Positions 17,527 to 22,942 of a stretch of 61,692 nucleotides of DNA are shown piece by piece; positions within the stretch are counted from its first letter, which is position 1, and every line of letters starts with the position of its first letter. This DNA comes from a virus: positions 1-61,692 of IMG/VR virus record IMGVR_UViG_3300007734_000739; one strand, 5' to 3'. The notes under the pieces are model-generated. The model did no database searches. It was not told where the DNA came from and saw only the letters and a list, made by a program, of their open reading frames with translations. Both the position numbers and the translations under genes were made by a program.

Positions 17527-17835
17527 TCAAAAGGGTACGTCTTGGTCATCAAGTTTGTCAAACTTGGGCGCAGGTTCAGCGGCCTTGGGCGGCACATAGG
17601 GGTTGTCTTTTGGCTTGGGCTTGTAGTTATTCCAAGACATCCGATACCACTCTCCGTATTGGCCTGTCATCTTCCATACGCCAAGCTTGATAATGATGTC
17701 ATCTCCATCGTGTTCCTCCAGCAGCTGCTTGAGGGCTGATCTTTCCATAACCAGTTCGCCCACCATGTCAGGTTTTGCAGGGGTGTCTTTGTACTTGTTT
17801 GCGGAAAGCTTTCCACTGTTTGGATACTGTGCCAT
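17527..17835 (-). CDS. Protein with SSB-like acidic C-terminal tail, 102 aa
   Basis: The body (from SGKLSANKYKDTPAKPDMVG to KLGVWKMTGQYGEWYRMSWN) is short, basic to neutral and strand-rich. A Pro/Lys linker follows, and the protein ends KLDDQDVPF. This end matches the DDDIPF-type tip by which single-stranded DNA-binding proteins recruit partners such as RecO, PriA or exonuclease I. It stands directly downstream of the ERF annealing gene (2 bp gap). I infer an ssDNA-binding or recombination accessory protein; no OB-fold signature can be verified by eye. Confidence 0.55.
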   Translation of the reverse strand: MAQYPNSGKLSANKYKDTPAKPDMVGELVMERSALKQLLEEHDGDDIIIKLGVWKMTGQYGEWYRMSWNNYKPKPKDNPYVPPKAAEPAPKFDKLDDQDVPF

Positions 17836-17837
17836 TT

Positions 17838-18509
17838 TTATTCCTTGAAGTTATCTTTGCGAGCTTTGAATTCACCAAGCAAAGTTTGGTATTGATCTGC
17901 GTCCAAGTCTTTCATCTTGTCAAAGATTTCTCTGTTGACCTTGAAGATATTGGTCACATCACTTTCTGATGCAGCAGCTTGCAATTGGATGGCTGCTGAA
18001 CTTTTCACAAGATCAATCCACTCTTGAATGGAGCAGTTCTCGTCAGCCGTTATGGAAAGTTTCCACTCGCCTGTGTTCTTGCCTTCCATCTTTGTTGGTG
18101 GTTTCTTTGGGGTCACCTTTACAGGCTCAGATTTCTCTTCCTGTTTGGTTGCGTCCACGGAATCAGCCTCGACAATCTCCATCGCTAGTAGCCACAGATA
18201 CCTACGCAAATAGGTATGTGTGCTACCTAGCAACTGAATGGGCTGACCTTTGGCGGCCTCAGCGTAGACGATGGGCGTAGAGAATTCAATCTTGCCTTCG
18301 CCTTCTGCGTCATAGACTGTCAGGGTTGCTGTGTCACCAAAGGTAACAACACCGCACAGGCCAACCTCATCAAAGATTTTGTGGACTGTAGGAATGAAGT
18401 CACCCAGTTCGTAGTATTGCCATCCACCATAGGTGTTCAGGCCTGATTTTTTTATGTTGGCTCTCGAAAGCTGCAATCTAGCAGCTTGCAGTTTTTTATA
18501 GACTGACAT
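17838..18509 (-). CDS. erf: ERF-family single-strand annealing protein, 223 aa
   Basis: Start chosen at MSVYKKLQAARLQLSRANIK, preceded by an AAGGAAA ribosome site; an open frame extends further upstream but overlaps another small gene. The N-terminal domain shows the ERF pattern: a long helix, GWQYYELGDFIPTVHKIFDE, LCGVVTFGDTATLTVY, and GSTHTYLRRYLWLLAMEIVE. A Lys/Pro linker near residues 125-150 leads to a helical C-terminal domain. ERF proteins anneal complementary ssDNA during phage recombination and genome circularisation. Neighbours (nuclease, SSB-tail protein) complete a likely recombination set. Confidence 0.85.
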   Translation of the reverse strand: MSVYKKLQAARLQLSRANIKKSGLNTYGGWQYYELGDFIPTVHKIFDEVGLCGVVTFGDTATLTVYDAEGEGKIEFSTPIVYAEAAKGQPIQLLGSTHTYLRRYLWLLAMEIVEADSVDATKQEEKSEPVKVTPKKPPTKMEGKNTGEWKLSITADENCSIQEWIDLVKSSAAIQLQAAASESDVTNIFKVNREIFDKMKDLDADQYQTLLGEFKARKDNFKE

Positions 18510-18517
18510 TGGTTTCC

Positions 18518-18667
18518 TTAATAGCAAGTTGTGTTGCAAGAATTGCCGTAGCAGCAAGTGGTGCAAGTGACAGTGCGCCCGTTTTGGGAGTAGGTGCTGT
18601 AGGTGCATGATGCCCAAACCATTGTGGTGGAGGCGGCAATCCAAACGGCAAAAAGAACTTTTTTCAT
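18518..18667 (-). CDS. Tiny secreted cysteine-rich protein, 49 aa
   Basis: Translation starts MKKVLFAVWIAASTTMVWAS, a short signal peptide with basic n-region, hydrophobic core and a VWA signal peptidase I type site. The mature 30 residues contain six cysteines (residues 21, 35, 38, 39, 44, 48) among Thr, Ser, Tyr and Asn. The start overlaps the stop of the PD-(D/E)XK gene (ATGA) and an AAAGGAAA ribosome site precedes it, so translation is credible. It would be exported and probably disulfide-bonded. A lipoprotein reading (Cys21 as lipobox Cys) is less likely because Trp occupies position -3. Function unknown. Confidence 0.6.
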   Translation of the reverse strand: MKKVLFAVWIAASTTMVWASCTYSTYSQNGRTVTCTTCCYGNSCNTTCY

Positions 18668-19536
18668 GGTGTTTCCTTTGATGAAAGATAGGTTTGATAC
18701 TGACTACAAAATGCGCTGACCTGACAGTAGGATTCACATCGTGTGCGCGAACCGGGGCGGTGTTCAATGAAGTAGCCTTTTGGGGGCATCGCTAACTCCG
18801 CCTCGTCCCTACTGTCGTGCAACGACTTTGCTCTTACGCCGCCTTCTTTCTTGACGGCAAATTTCTCTGGCTTTTCCCACATCTCTTCTGCTGTGCATTC
18901 AGCCATCTCTCCATCTGTTTCGCTGTCGAAATAGGCTGCACTGTGCAAGTGGATGCGTTCATTGATGTATGCCTCTCTCTGTTCCATAGGCCACAAAGGT
19001 ATGTCTATTGTGGCAATGGGTGAGGATGGATAACCTTCTTTGGCTGTGTCTCTTGCTGACCAATCACGCACGATGGCAATGATCTGAAGTTTCTTGACAG
19101 GCTGTTTCTTTACCTTCTCTACCAGCCACGCATAGATGTTGAGCTGGTTGTGCCAGTCCTGTTTCTCATTCATCACAGACCATGCGCCTGTGACTTTGTA
19201 ATCGGAGATGATGATTCCATCCTCTTCAACTTCTTGTAGGTCAATCGCCCCGCTGAGTTTCCATCCCTCATGCTCGGCAAAGATACGTTCCTCCACGATG
19301 TGATGGGAATCTTTTCCATGCTCAAGAATGTTGTGAACGGCAGAGCCGAACAGCGCCCATACCATCTCGCTGGCATCAGTCTCAATCTCATCCCAATGCT
19401 TGCGTTTGAGTTGTACGATACGAGGGCTGTTGAGCAACTCTGTCACGGATATGTTTGCCTTCCCCTTGGTATAGGTCGGGCGTTGAATGACATTGACGAA
19501 TGTCTGCGGCAGTCCAAATTTGTTTGTTAGTTTCAT
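18664..19536 (-). CDS. PD-(D/E)XK superfamily nuclease (RecB/Cas4-like), 290 aa
   Basis: Residues 25-105 hold the expected order: VTELLNSPRIVQLKRKHWDE, ALFGSAVHNILEHG, then the active-site strand pair GAIDLQEVEEDGIIISDYKV (Asp and Asp-Tyr-Lys as motif II/III) and a QLNIYAWLVEKV helix. Such enzymes act as 5'-3' exonucleases or RecB-like nucleases and are commonly paired with annealing proteins. The C-terminus contains four cysteines, including one near RTRCESYCQVSAFC, which could hold an iron-sulfur cluster as in Cas4/AddB. It lies immediately upstream of the ERF region in the same operon. Confidence 0.8.
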   Translation of the reverse strand: MKLTNKFGLPQTFVNVIQRPTYTKGKANISVTELLNSPRIVQLKRKHWDEIETDASEMVWALFGSAVHNILEHGKDSHHIVEERIFAEHEGWKLSGAIDLQEVEEDGIIISDYKVTGAWSVMNEKQDWHNQLNIYAWLVEKVKKQPVKKLQIIAIVRDWSARDTAKEGYPSSPIATIDIPLWPMEQREAYINERIHLHSAAYFDSETDGEMAECTAEEMWEKPEKFAVKKEGGVRAKSLHDSRDEAELAMPPKGYFIEHRPGSRTRCESYCQVSAFCSQYQTYLSSKETP

Positions 19537-19538
19537 GG

Positions 19539-19778
19539 CTAGTCTTCCAGCAAACCAATTTCTTTTAGAAACGCTGGTGTCGAATCGTAAAAGGATCTAC
19601 AGATTTCAAGATACTGATCTCTCGGTATGTTGTAAATATGGGCGCTAACCGCAGTCCCAATTCCAAAAATTGTCTGAACAACCATTGGATCTTCGCCATC
19701 CATTACCCATTTGTTCATGGTTTCTATAGCTATATCCAAAGCGCGATCTGCTCTTTCTCCATCCAATTTATCATTCAT
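19539..19778 (-). CDS. Hypothetical first gene of the leftward recombination operon, 79 aa
   Basis: Begins MNDKLDGERADRALDIAIET and is mainly helical, with no known motif. A good GGAGG ribosome site lies 6-8 bp before the start, and the strong leftward promoter at 19811-19839 is directly upstream, so it is the first gene of the transcript. Function unknown. Confidence 0.65.
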   Translation of the reverse strand: MNDKLDGERADRALDIAIETMNKWVMDGEDPMVVQTIFGIGTAVSAHIYNIPRDQYLEICRSFYDSTPAFLKEIGLLED

Positions 19779-19810
19779 TTATTATCCTCCTGTCTGTTGA
19801 TTGGCATTGC

Positions 19811-19839
19811 AATATACCTGATGAATTGTGTGATGTCAA
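19811..19839 (-). promoter_or_regulatory. Leftward sigma70-type promoter of the recombination operon
   Basis: On the minus strand: -35 TTGACA (19834-19839), 17-bp spacer, -10 TATATT (19811-19816). This matches the sigma70 consensus closely and points at the gene starting at 19778. Confidence 0.8.
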
Positions 19840-19854
19840 GCGGTATGTTATAAC
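19826..19854 (+). promoter_or_regulatory. Possible rightward promoter overlapping the leftward one
   Basis: On the plus strand: TTGTGT (19826-19831), 17-bp spacer, TATAAC (19849-19854). Weaker than the leftward promoter. The two overlap, so occupancy of one would exclude the other. The 16-bp palindrome at 19871-19886 lies just downstream, in the start of the transcript. Confidence 0.45.
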
Positions 19855-19870
19855 TGGTACATTCAAAACT

Positions 19871-19886
19871 CTGGAAACGTTACCAC
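19871..19886. repeat. 16-bp dispersed palindrome, site 6, over the ribosome-binding region
   Basis: CTGGAAACGTTACCAC, perfect core. It ends one base before the ATG at 19888 and takes the place of a Shine-Dalgarno sequence, so a bound protein, or hairpin formation in RNA, could control this gene. Confidence 0.85.
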
Positions 19887-19887
19887 T

Positions 19888-20175
19888 ATGCGCAGGGCAA
19901 ATCGTGTGGATGCCAATCAGGATCAGATTGTTGAGACTTTACGGGCTTGCGGTGCATATGTACGGGTGGTAACGATGGGGGATGGGGTTCCTGATCTGCT
20001 GGTTGGATACAGGGGATATACGCTGCTGCTGGAAGTTAAGGATGGCAAGAAGCCTCCGTCTGCGAGGGAGTTGACTCCGGCAGAGAAGAAGTTCTTTGAT
20101 GAGTGGACGGGCGGAATGCTGGCAGTGGTGAACAGTGTTGAAGAGGCTTTAGAGATTTTGAAAAAATGTGTATGA
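19888..20175 (+). CDS. VRR-NUC-like nuclease, 95 aa
   Basis: The protein has the compact VRR-NUC layout: an N-terminal helix (RVDANQDQIVETLRACGAYV), then GVPDLLVGYRGYTLLLEVKD with the PD...(E)VK catalytic elements, and a C-terminal helix (LTPAEKKFFDEW). Small stand-alone VRR-NUC proteins of phages are structure-specific nucleases, possibly resolving branched DNA during replication or packaging. The ATG is the only sensible start. No clear ribosome site is visible because the 16-bp palindrome lies there. Confidence 0.8.
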   Translation: MRRANRVDANQDQIVETLRACGAYVRVVTMGDGVPDLLVGYRGYTLLLEVKDGKKPPSARELTPAEKKFFDEWTGGMLAVVNSVEEALEILKKCV

Positions 20176-20228
20176 TTGTGGCGTGGTAAGCAGTTGCCAC
20201 TGTTGATTGGTTTCATGTTGGTTCTCTT

Positions 20229-20257
20229 GTGGGGTCTTGATCGACCCCACTTTTTTT
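20229..20257 (+). terminator. Rho-independent terminator after the VRR-NUC gene
   Basis: Perfect 8-bp stem GTGGGGTC (20229-20236) / GACCCCAC (20243-20250), loop of 6, then seven T. It separates the nuclease transcript from the tRNA genes. Confidence 0.85.
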
Positions 20258-20368
20258 AAATTTACCGTATACTTGACCCATCATGAATACATCCCTCGAC
20301 CTTGCTCTACCCATAACCTCTGGGTGTATTGTCAGTCTGGCAACCAAACGATATTGATCCCCTTACAT

Positions 20369-20456
20369 GGGGATGCGGCACAGATGGCGAGGTGCGGCAG
20401 ACTGTAAATCTGTTTGCCTTCGGGCAGAGTTGGTTCGAATCCATCCATCCCCACCA
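20369..20456 (+). tRNA. tRNA-Tyr (GTA)
   Basis: Acceptor stem GGGGATG / CATCCCC, anticodon loop CTGTAAA on a GCAGA/TCTGT stem giving anticodon GTA, long variable arm as expected for tyrosine, TTCGAAT T-loop, and encoded 3' CCA. The T stem seems to have one U-U mismatch. Length 88 nt. Confidence 0.9.
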
Positions 20457-20457
20457 T

Positions 20458-20534
20458 GCCCAGTTGGCGAAATTGGCAGACGCAGCGGTCTTAGAAACCG
20501 AAAGCTGAAGGTTCGAGTCCTTCACTGGGCACCA
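20458..20534 (+). tRNA. tRNA-Leu (TAG) with a very short variable region
   Basis: Acceptor stem GCCCAGT / ACTGGGC, leucine-like D arm (GGCGAAATTGGCAGACGC), anticodon loop CTTAGAA giving TAG, T arm GAAGG-TTCGAGT-CCTTC and encoded CCA. It follows tRNA-Tyr after one base. The variable region is only about 5 nt, whereas bacterial leucine tRNAs have a long variable arm, and the first anticodon-stem pair is G-A. Identity is taken from the anticodon and the D arm. Confidence 0.8.
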
Positions 20535-20535
20535 C

Positions 20536-20563
20536 TTGACACAGCCTGAAATTTGTGTAAAAT
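20536..20563 (+). promoter_or_regulatory. Sigma70-type promoter of a small RNA
   Basis: TTGACA (20536-20541), 16-bp spacer, TAAAAT (20558-20563). It starts 2 bp after the tRNA-Leu CCA end and points into a non-coding unit that ends in a terminator, so transcription would begin near 20570. Confidence 0.7.
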
Positions 20564-20569
20564 TATTCG

Positions 20570-20690
20570 CAGCTAGGACGTGGAACTCCAATGCAATTGA
20601 GCCGTTAAGTCAAACTCCGACCCCGCATGGGGTGCCATTTCTCCAAAAGAGTGATGGGTTCCACCGGGGTTTGACTTAACGGTTTTTTTT
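20570..20690 (+). ncRNA. Candidate small RNA of about 120 nt with a three-way junction
   Basis: Between the promoter and the T-run there is no plausible reading frame, but there is clear structure. A hairpin lies at 20586-20601 (one bulge). A 14-bp perfect closing stem pairs 20602-20615 with 20669-20682. Inside it are a CCCC-GCAT-GGGG hairpin (20621-20632) and a hairpin pairing CCAT/ATGG and CTC/GAG around CAAAA (20635-20657). Together these make a three-way junction followed by eight T. The 5' end is estimated from the promoter. I do not recognise the family. Confidence 0.65.
20602..20690 (+). terminator. Terminator formed by the small RNA closing stem
   Basis: CCGTTAAGTCAAAC (20602-20615) pairs perfectly with GTTTGACTTAACGG (20669-20682), followed at once by eight T (20683-20690). 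The large internal domain is unusual for a simple terminator, so this stem probably both ends and folds the small RNA. Confidence 0.75.
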
Positions 20691-20699
20691 ATTGTTTGT

Positions 20700-21110
20700 T
20701 TCCATGCGCAGCCGTACTCCATACGATATTAAGCACCTGCATGGGTGGCGTGGAAGAGAACACCGATCCCCAAGGACGTAGATCCGGCGTGATGCACCCG
20801 CGCCCCCTAGTAGCGAAAGCGAACAGGATATACAGACTCCCACTTAAATGGGGAAAAGCCAGTTGATTCAGCAGTGGTAACCATTCCACTAATCACGCAC
20901 AGAAGGCCAGCGAGGTTCTCTGTGACGTAAGTGAATAGGCAGCGGAATAGCTCTCCGATAGCCGACAGTAGGGGAAACCCGAACACGGTAGAGTAGTCTG
21001 GTAAAGGATCCGTGGAGCCGCACTCCTCTGGCAGGCAGGCTTCATGGGTAAGAGTAATCTTACATGGGGATATAACTGGTAGGTGTTTGTCCTACCTGTG
21101 TGGTAGATGA
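20700..21110 (+). ncRNA. Non-coding stretch of about 400 nt, possible large structured RNA
   Basis: No convincing gene lies here on either strand. Several stems are visible on the plus strand: CACC/GGTG (20734-20747); TCCCA/TGGGGA near 20838-20853; GTGG/CCAC (20874-20889); GGG-GAAA-CCC (20971-20980); CACGG/CCGTG (20984-20988 with 21010-21014); GGAG/CTCC (21014-21026); GTAAGA-GTAA-TCTTAC (21048-21063); GGTAGG/CCTACC (21078-21096). A possible long-range pair is CAGACT (about 20833) with AGTCTG (about 20995). Three loops are GNRA type. Strand and ends are inferred from location between the tRNAs and rightward genes. Confidence 0.4.
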
Positions 21111-21151
21111 ATAATAGTGTATAGTTGTGCAACATTGTGCAAGGAGGCGAT

Positions 21152-21271
21152 ATGTGGGATGTGCTGGTAACGTTGATCCTGATGGGCTTTGGCGCATTCA
21201 TGGTGATTGTTTTGGGTGCTGTGTTTATTGCAGCGCTTTTCTATATGCAGAACGGAGGACGGGATGACTGA
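21152..21271 (+). CDS. Small membrane protein, 39 aa
   Basis: Starts MWDVLVTLILMGFGAFMVIV after an AAGGAGG ribosome site. One hydrophobic segment covers residues 4-27, followed by a short polar tail. The stop overlaps the start of the next gene by 8 bp. A half copy of the dispersed palindrome (CTGGTAACGTT) lies in its first codons. It is the first gene of the string of tiny rightward genes. Function unknown. Confidence 0.6.
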   Translation: MWDVLVTLILMGFGAFMVIVLGAVFIAALFYMQNGGRDD

Positions 21272-21503
21272 GAAAGAAGAAACATTGATGGATGGGTTTG
21301 GCACAGGGCAGTTGCGCTACGTTGCCATCAAGGTCAACGACAAGATGCTTCAGTTCAATGCAGACGATGGTTTTGGAAAATTGTTTACAAACCCGCTGAA
21401 GACTGACAACGGTTTAACTGTTGGCGAGCGCAACAGGGCGGCACTGCATAGACGGTTGGACGCATGGCTTGATGGCACATGGCGGGAGGACAAGGATGAT
21501 TGA
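21264..21503 (+). CDS. Hypothetical protein, 79 aa
   Basis: Start chosen at MTEKEETLMDGFGTGQLRYV because a GGAGGAC ribosome site precedes it; an open frame further upstream overlaps the membrane protein gene. Soluble, mixed charge, ending in an acidic tail. No family recognised. Overlaps its neighbours on both sides by 8 bp, consistent with translational coupling. Confidence 0.6.
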   Translation: MTEKEETLMDGFGTGQLRYVAIKVNDKMLQFNADDGFGKLFTNPLKTDNGLTVGERNRAALHRRLDAWLDGTWREDKDD

Positions 21504-21735
21504 ACCAACAACACCTGACGAGGATGAAGCATTCAACGAGATTGAGCGCATGAGCAGGGTGAAGCAAGAGCTAATCAGGTGGCAGATGGAGCCAGTCAAA
21601 ACGCAACAGCAAGTCTATGACGAGCTGCGCAACGACATCCTTGAGCAAGTGGCACAGGACATTGAGAAGTTCAAAGGCTTTGGTCAGGACACCATCAGCA
21701 GTTTTGCAATCTACATCAGGGGAATGAAGAAATGA
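21496..21735 (+). CDS. Hypothetical acidic helical protein, 79 aa
   Basis: Begins MIEPTTPDEDEAFNEIERMS after an AGGACAAGG site, 8-bp overlap with the previous gene. Mainly charged helices with no membrane segment or known motif. Function unknown. Confidence 0.6.
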   Translation: MIEPTTPDEDEAFNEIERMSRVKQELIRWQMEPVKTQQQVYDELRNDILEQVAQDIEKFKGFGQDTISSFAIYIRGMKK

Positions 21736-21914
21736 AACTGCGGATTAAACGAATCAAACAATACAGGGTTTGCTTGCAGGGCTGGTTTGAATCTGCTGGC
21801 TTTTTGGCTAGAGAAAAACGCAACAAAGAAAAACGTAGGTTACTGCGTGAGCGATACATGCGCGGTGAATATGTGATTATTGACGGTCAAGCTTGGATGC
21901 AGGAGGACAAATGA
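21732..21914 (+). CDS. Hypothetical basic protein, 60 aa
   Basis: Begins MKLRIKRIKQYRVCLQGWFE and is rich in Arg and Lys across its length, so nucleic acid binding is possible. Overlaps the previous gene by 4 bp (ATGA) and the next by 4 bp. No family recognised. Confidence 0.6.
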   Translation: MKLRIKRIKQYRVCLQGWFESAGFLAREKRNKEKRRLLRERYMRGEYVIIDGQAWMQEDK

Positions 21915-22141
21915 ACAACCCACCAGCATTTCCAAGCAAGCAAAAGGCTCTGATGATTAAGTCCGAGCACATTGGCATTGCCAGCGAATATGAGATTGAG
22001 CACAACGGCATGACCTTGCGGGACTACATGGCGGCTAAGGCTATGCAGGCGCTAATTGACAACGATGGTTTATTTTCAGAGATACCAGCACAGGCTTACG
22101 CATTGGCAGACGCAATGCTTGCCGCAAGGGAGAACAAATGA
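21911..22141 (+). CDS. Small phage protein, MTLRDYMAAKAMQAL family, 76 aa
   Basis: Core GMTLRDYMAAKAMQALIDND, then AYALADAMLAARENK. This is the canonical form of the family also present twice on the other strand at 16425-16825. Start at MNNPPAFPSK follows an AGGAGG site and overlaps the previous stop (ATGA). The family is widespread in phages; function unknown to me. Confidence 0.7.
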   Translation: MNNPPAFPSKQKALMIKSEHIGIASEYEIEHNGMTLRDYMAAKAMQALIDNDGLFSEIPAQAYALADAMLAARENK

Positions 22142-22359
22142 GTTTCAGAGATTCAATGAGCAAATTTATTCGTGAAGTCACAAGGTCAAAGACCATCCAC
22201 GAAACCATAGCCAAGGAACTGCGGGAGGCGCACTTGAAGAAACTTGAAGCCGAGTCAGGTGTTGAGTATGCCCAGTCAGTTGTCTTGTACAACGAGCAAC
22301 GCATTGCACGACTGACCGCACGGTTGACGCAACACACAGAAGAAGGGTACTACACATGA
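22138..22359 (+). CDS. Small coiled-coil phage protein, 73 aa
   Basis: Core ETIAKELREAHLKKLEAESG, then EYAQSVVLYNEQRIARLTAR, a two-helix pattern I know from small early genes of many phages. No catalytic residues. ATGA overlaps on both sides. Function unknown. Confidence 0.65.
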   Translation: MSFRDSMSKFIREVTRSKTIHETIAKELREAHLKKLEAESGVEYAQSVVLYNEQRIARLTARLTQHTEEGYYT

Positions 22360-22556
22360 ATGCAAAAAAACTGCAATGTTTAACCACCGCATCTTGGTTG
22401 CGGGGGTATGCGGGTTCGTTGGATGAGTTTAAACATTCGTCACTTATTCACAAGCTAAATCAAGCGTCCGATTTGTTGGCAGAAACATGGGATGAATACG
22501 CCAAGGCAAACGGATATGAAGACATCAAAGTACCTGTATTGGAGAAGCAACCATGA
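22356..22556 (+). CDS. Hypothetical protein, 66 aa
   Basis: Begins MNAKKLQCLTTASWLRGYAG; helical, neutral to acidic. ATGA overlaps with the previous gene and with the following zinc-ribbon gene. No family recognised. Confidence 0.6.
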   Translation: MNAKKLQCLTTASWLRGYAGSLDEFKHSSLIHKLNQASDLLAETWDEYAKANGYEDIKVPVLEKQP

Positions 22557-22642
22557 GACAAATTTACATCTGCGTCCGATGCAAACGCCATATTTTGACA
22601 ATCATTACACGATGCCCTCATTGTGGAGGTAATCCGCAATGA
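22553..22642 (+). CDS. Tiny zinc-ribbon protein, 29 aa
   Basis: Translates as MRQIYICVRCKRHILTIITR followed by CPHCGGNPQ. Two CxxC knuckles (C7/C10 and C21/C24) give a minimal zinc ribbon. ATGA overlaps with both neighbours, with no spare bases, strongly suggest that it is translated. Function unknown; small zinc ribbons often bind nucleic acid or partner proteins. Confidence 0.6.
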   Translation: MRQIYICVRCKRHILTIITRCPHCGGNPQ

Positions 22643-22673
22643 CAAAAGATGAAGCATTGAAGCTGGCGCTTGA
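22639..22673 (+). repeat. 35-bp direct repeat, copy 1 (gene head)
   Basis: Identical to 22908-22942. Encodes the shared MTKDEALKLAL head of two neighbouring genes. Confidence 0.9.
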
Positions 22674-22911
22674 GGCGTTGGAAACAGAGTTGTCTATTGA
22701 TTGGACAAACAATGATGAGTTCAACGCATCAGCGGAAAAAATGCACGAAGCCATCACCGCCATCAAAGCAGCCTTGGCACAGTCAGTCGTATGGGTAGGG
22801 CTGACGGATGAGGAAAAATCAGAACTGTGGGAATTTAGTCGTGCGGCATTGCCCAGATATGCAACATATGCAAGCCTAATTGAAGCCAAACTCAAGGAGA
22901 AGAACACATGA
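22639..22911 (+). CDS. Modular small protein with TKDEALKLALE head and WVGLTDEE tail, 90 aa
   Basis: Head MTKDEALKLALEALETELSI, middle with two helices, tail VWVGLTDEEKSELWEFSRAA and final IEAKLKEKNT. The next two genes share the head and/or tail at DNA level, so this is one member of a shuffled gene cassette family. RBS GGAGG lies before the start. Function unknown. Confidence 0.65.
   Translation: MTKDEALKLALEALETELSIDWTNNDEFNASAEKMHEAITAIKAALAQSVVWVGLTDEEKSELWEFSRAALPRYATYASLIEAKLKEKNT
22879..22911 (+). repeat. 33-bp direct repeat, copy 1 (gene tail)
   Basis: Identical to 23250-23282. Encodes the IEAKLKEKNT tail and stop codon of two neighbouring genes. Confidence 0.9.
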
Positions 22912-22942
22912 CAAAAGATGAAGCATTGAAGCTGGCGCTTGA
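22908..22942 (+). repeat. 35-bp direct repeat, copy 2 (gene head)
   Basis: Identical to 22639-22673, 269 bp apart. Confidence 0.9.

Noticed and set aside
15714-19530. Rightward open frames inside the leftward recombination operon
   Set aside because: All are shadows of PAPS-reductase-like, ERF and nuclease genes; amino acid patterns are not protein-like and no ribosome sites precede them.
20239-20300. Promoter with TATACT at 20268 in front of the tRNA genes
   Set aside because: The possible -35 (TTGATC at 20237) is 25 bp away and lies in the terminator loop, so spacing is wrong; tRNA transcription start remains unassigned.
20700-21110. RNase P RNA as identity of the 400-nt stretch
   Set aside because: A TAGATGAATAA segment near 21103 recalls a conserved RNase P piece, but the GAGGAAAGTCC element and the ACAGAA end are missing.
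21168-21179. Counting the palindrome half sites (for example CTGGTAACGTT at 21164) as full sites
   Set aside because: The right half is not present, so they are listed only as half sites and not used for the count of 12.
20893-21201. A leftward open frame of 102 codons in the non-coding stretch
   Set aside because: Composition is unlike the other genes (Ser/His/Pro-rich, no family), no ribosome site is seen, it crosses the strong stem-loops and overlaps the real start region of the 39-aa gene.
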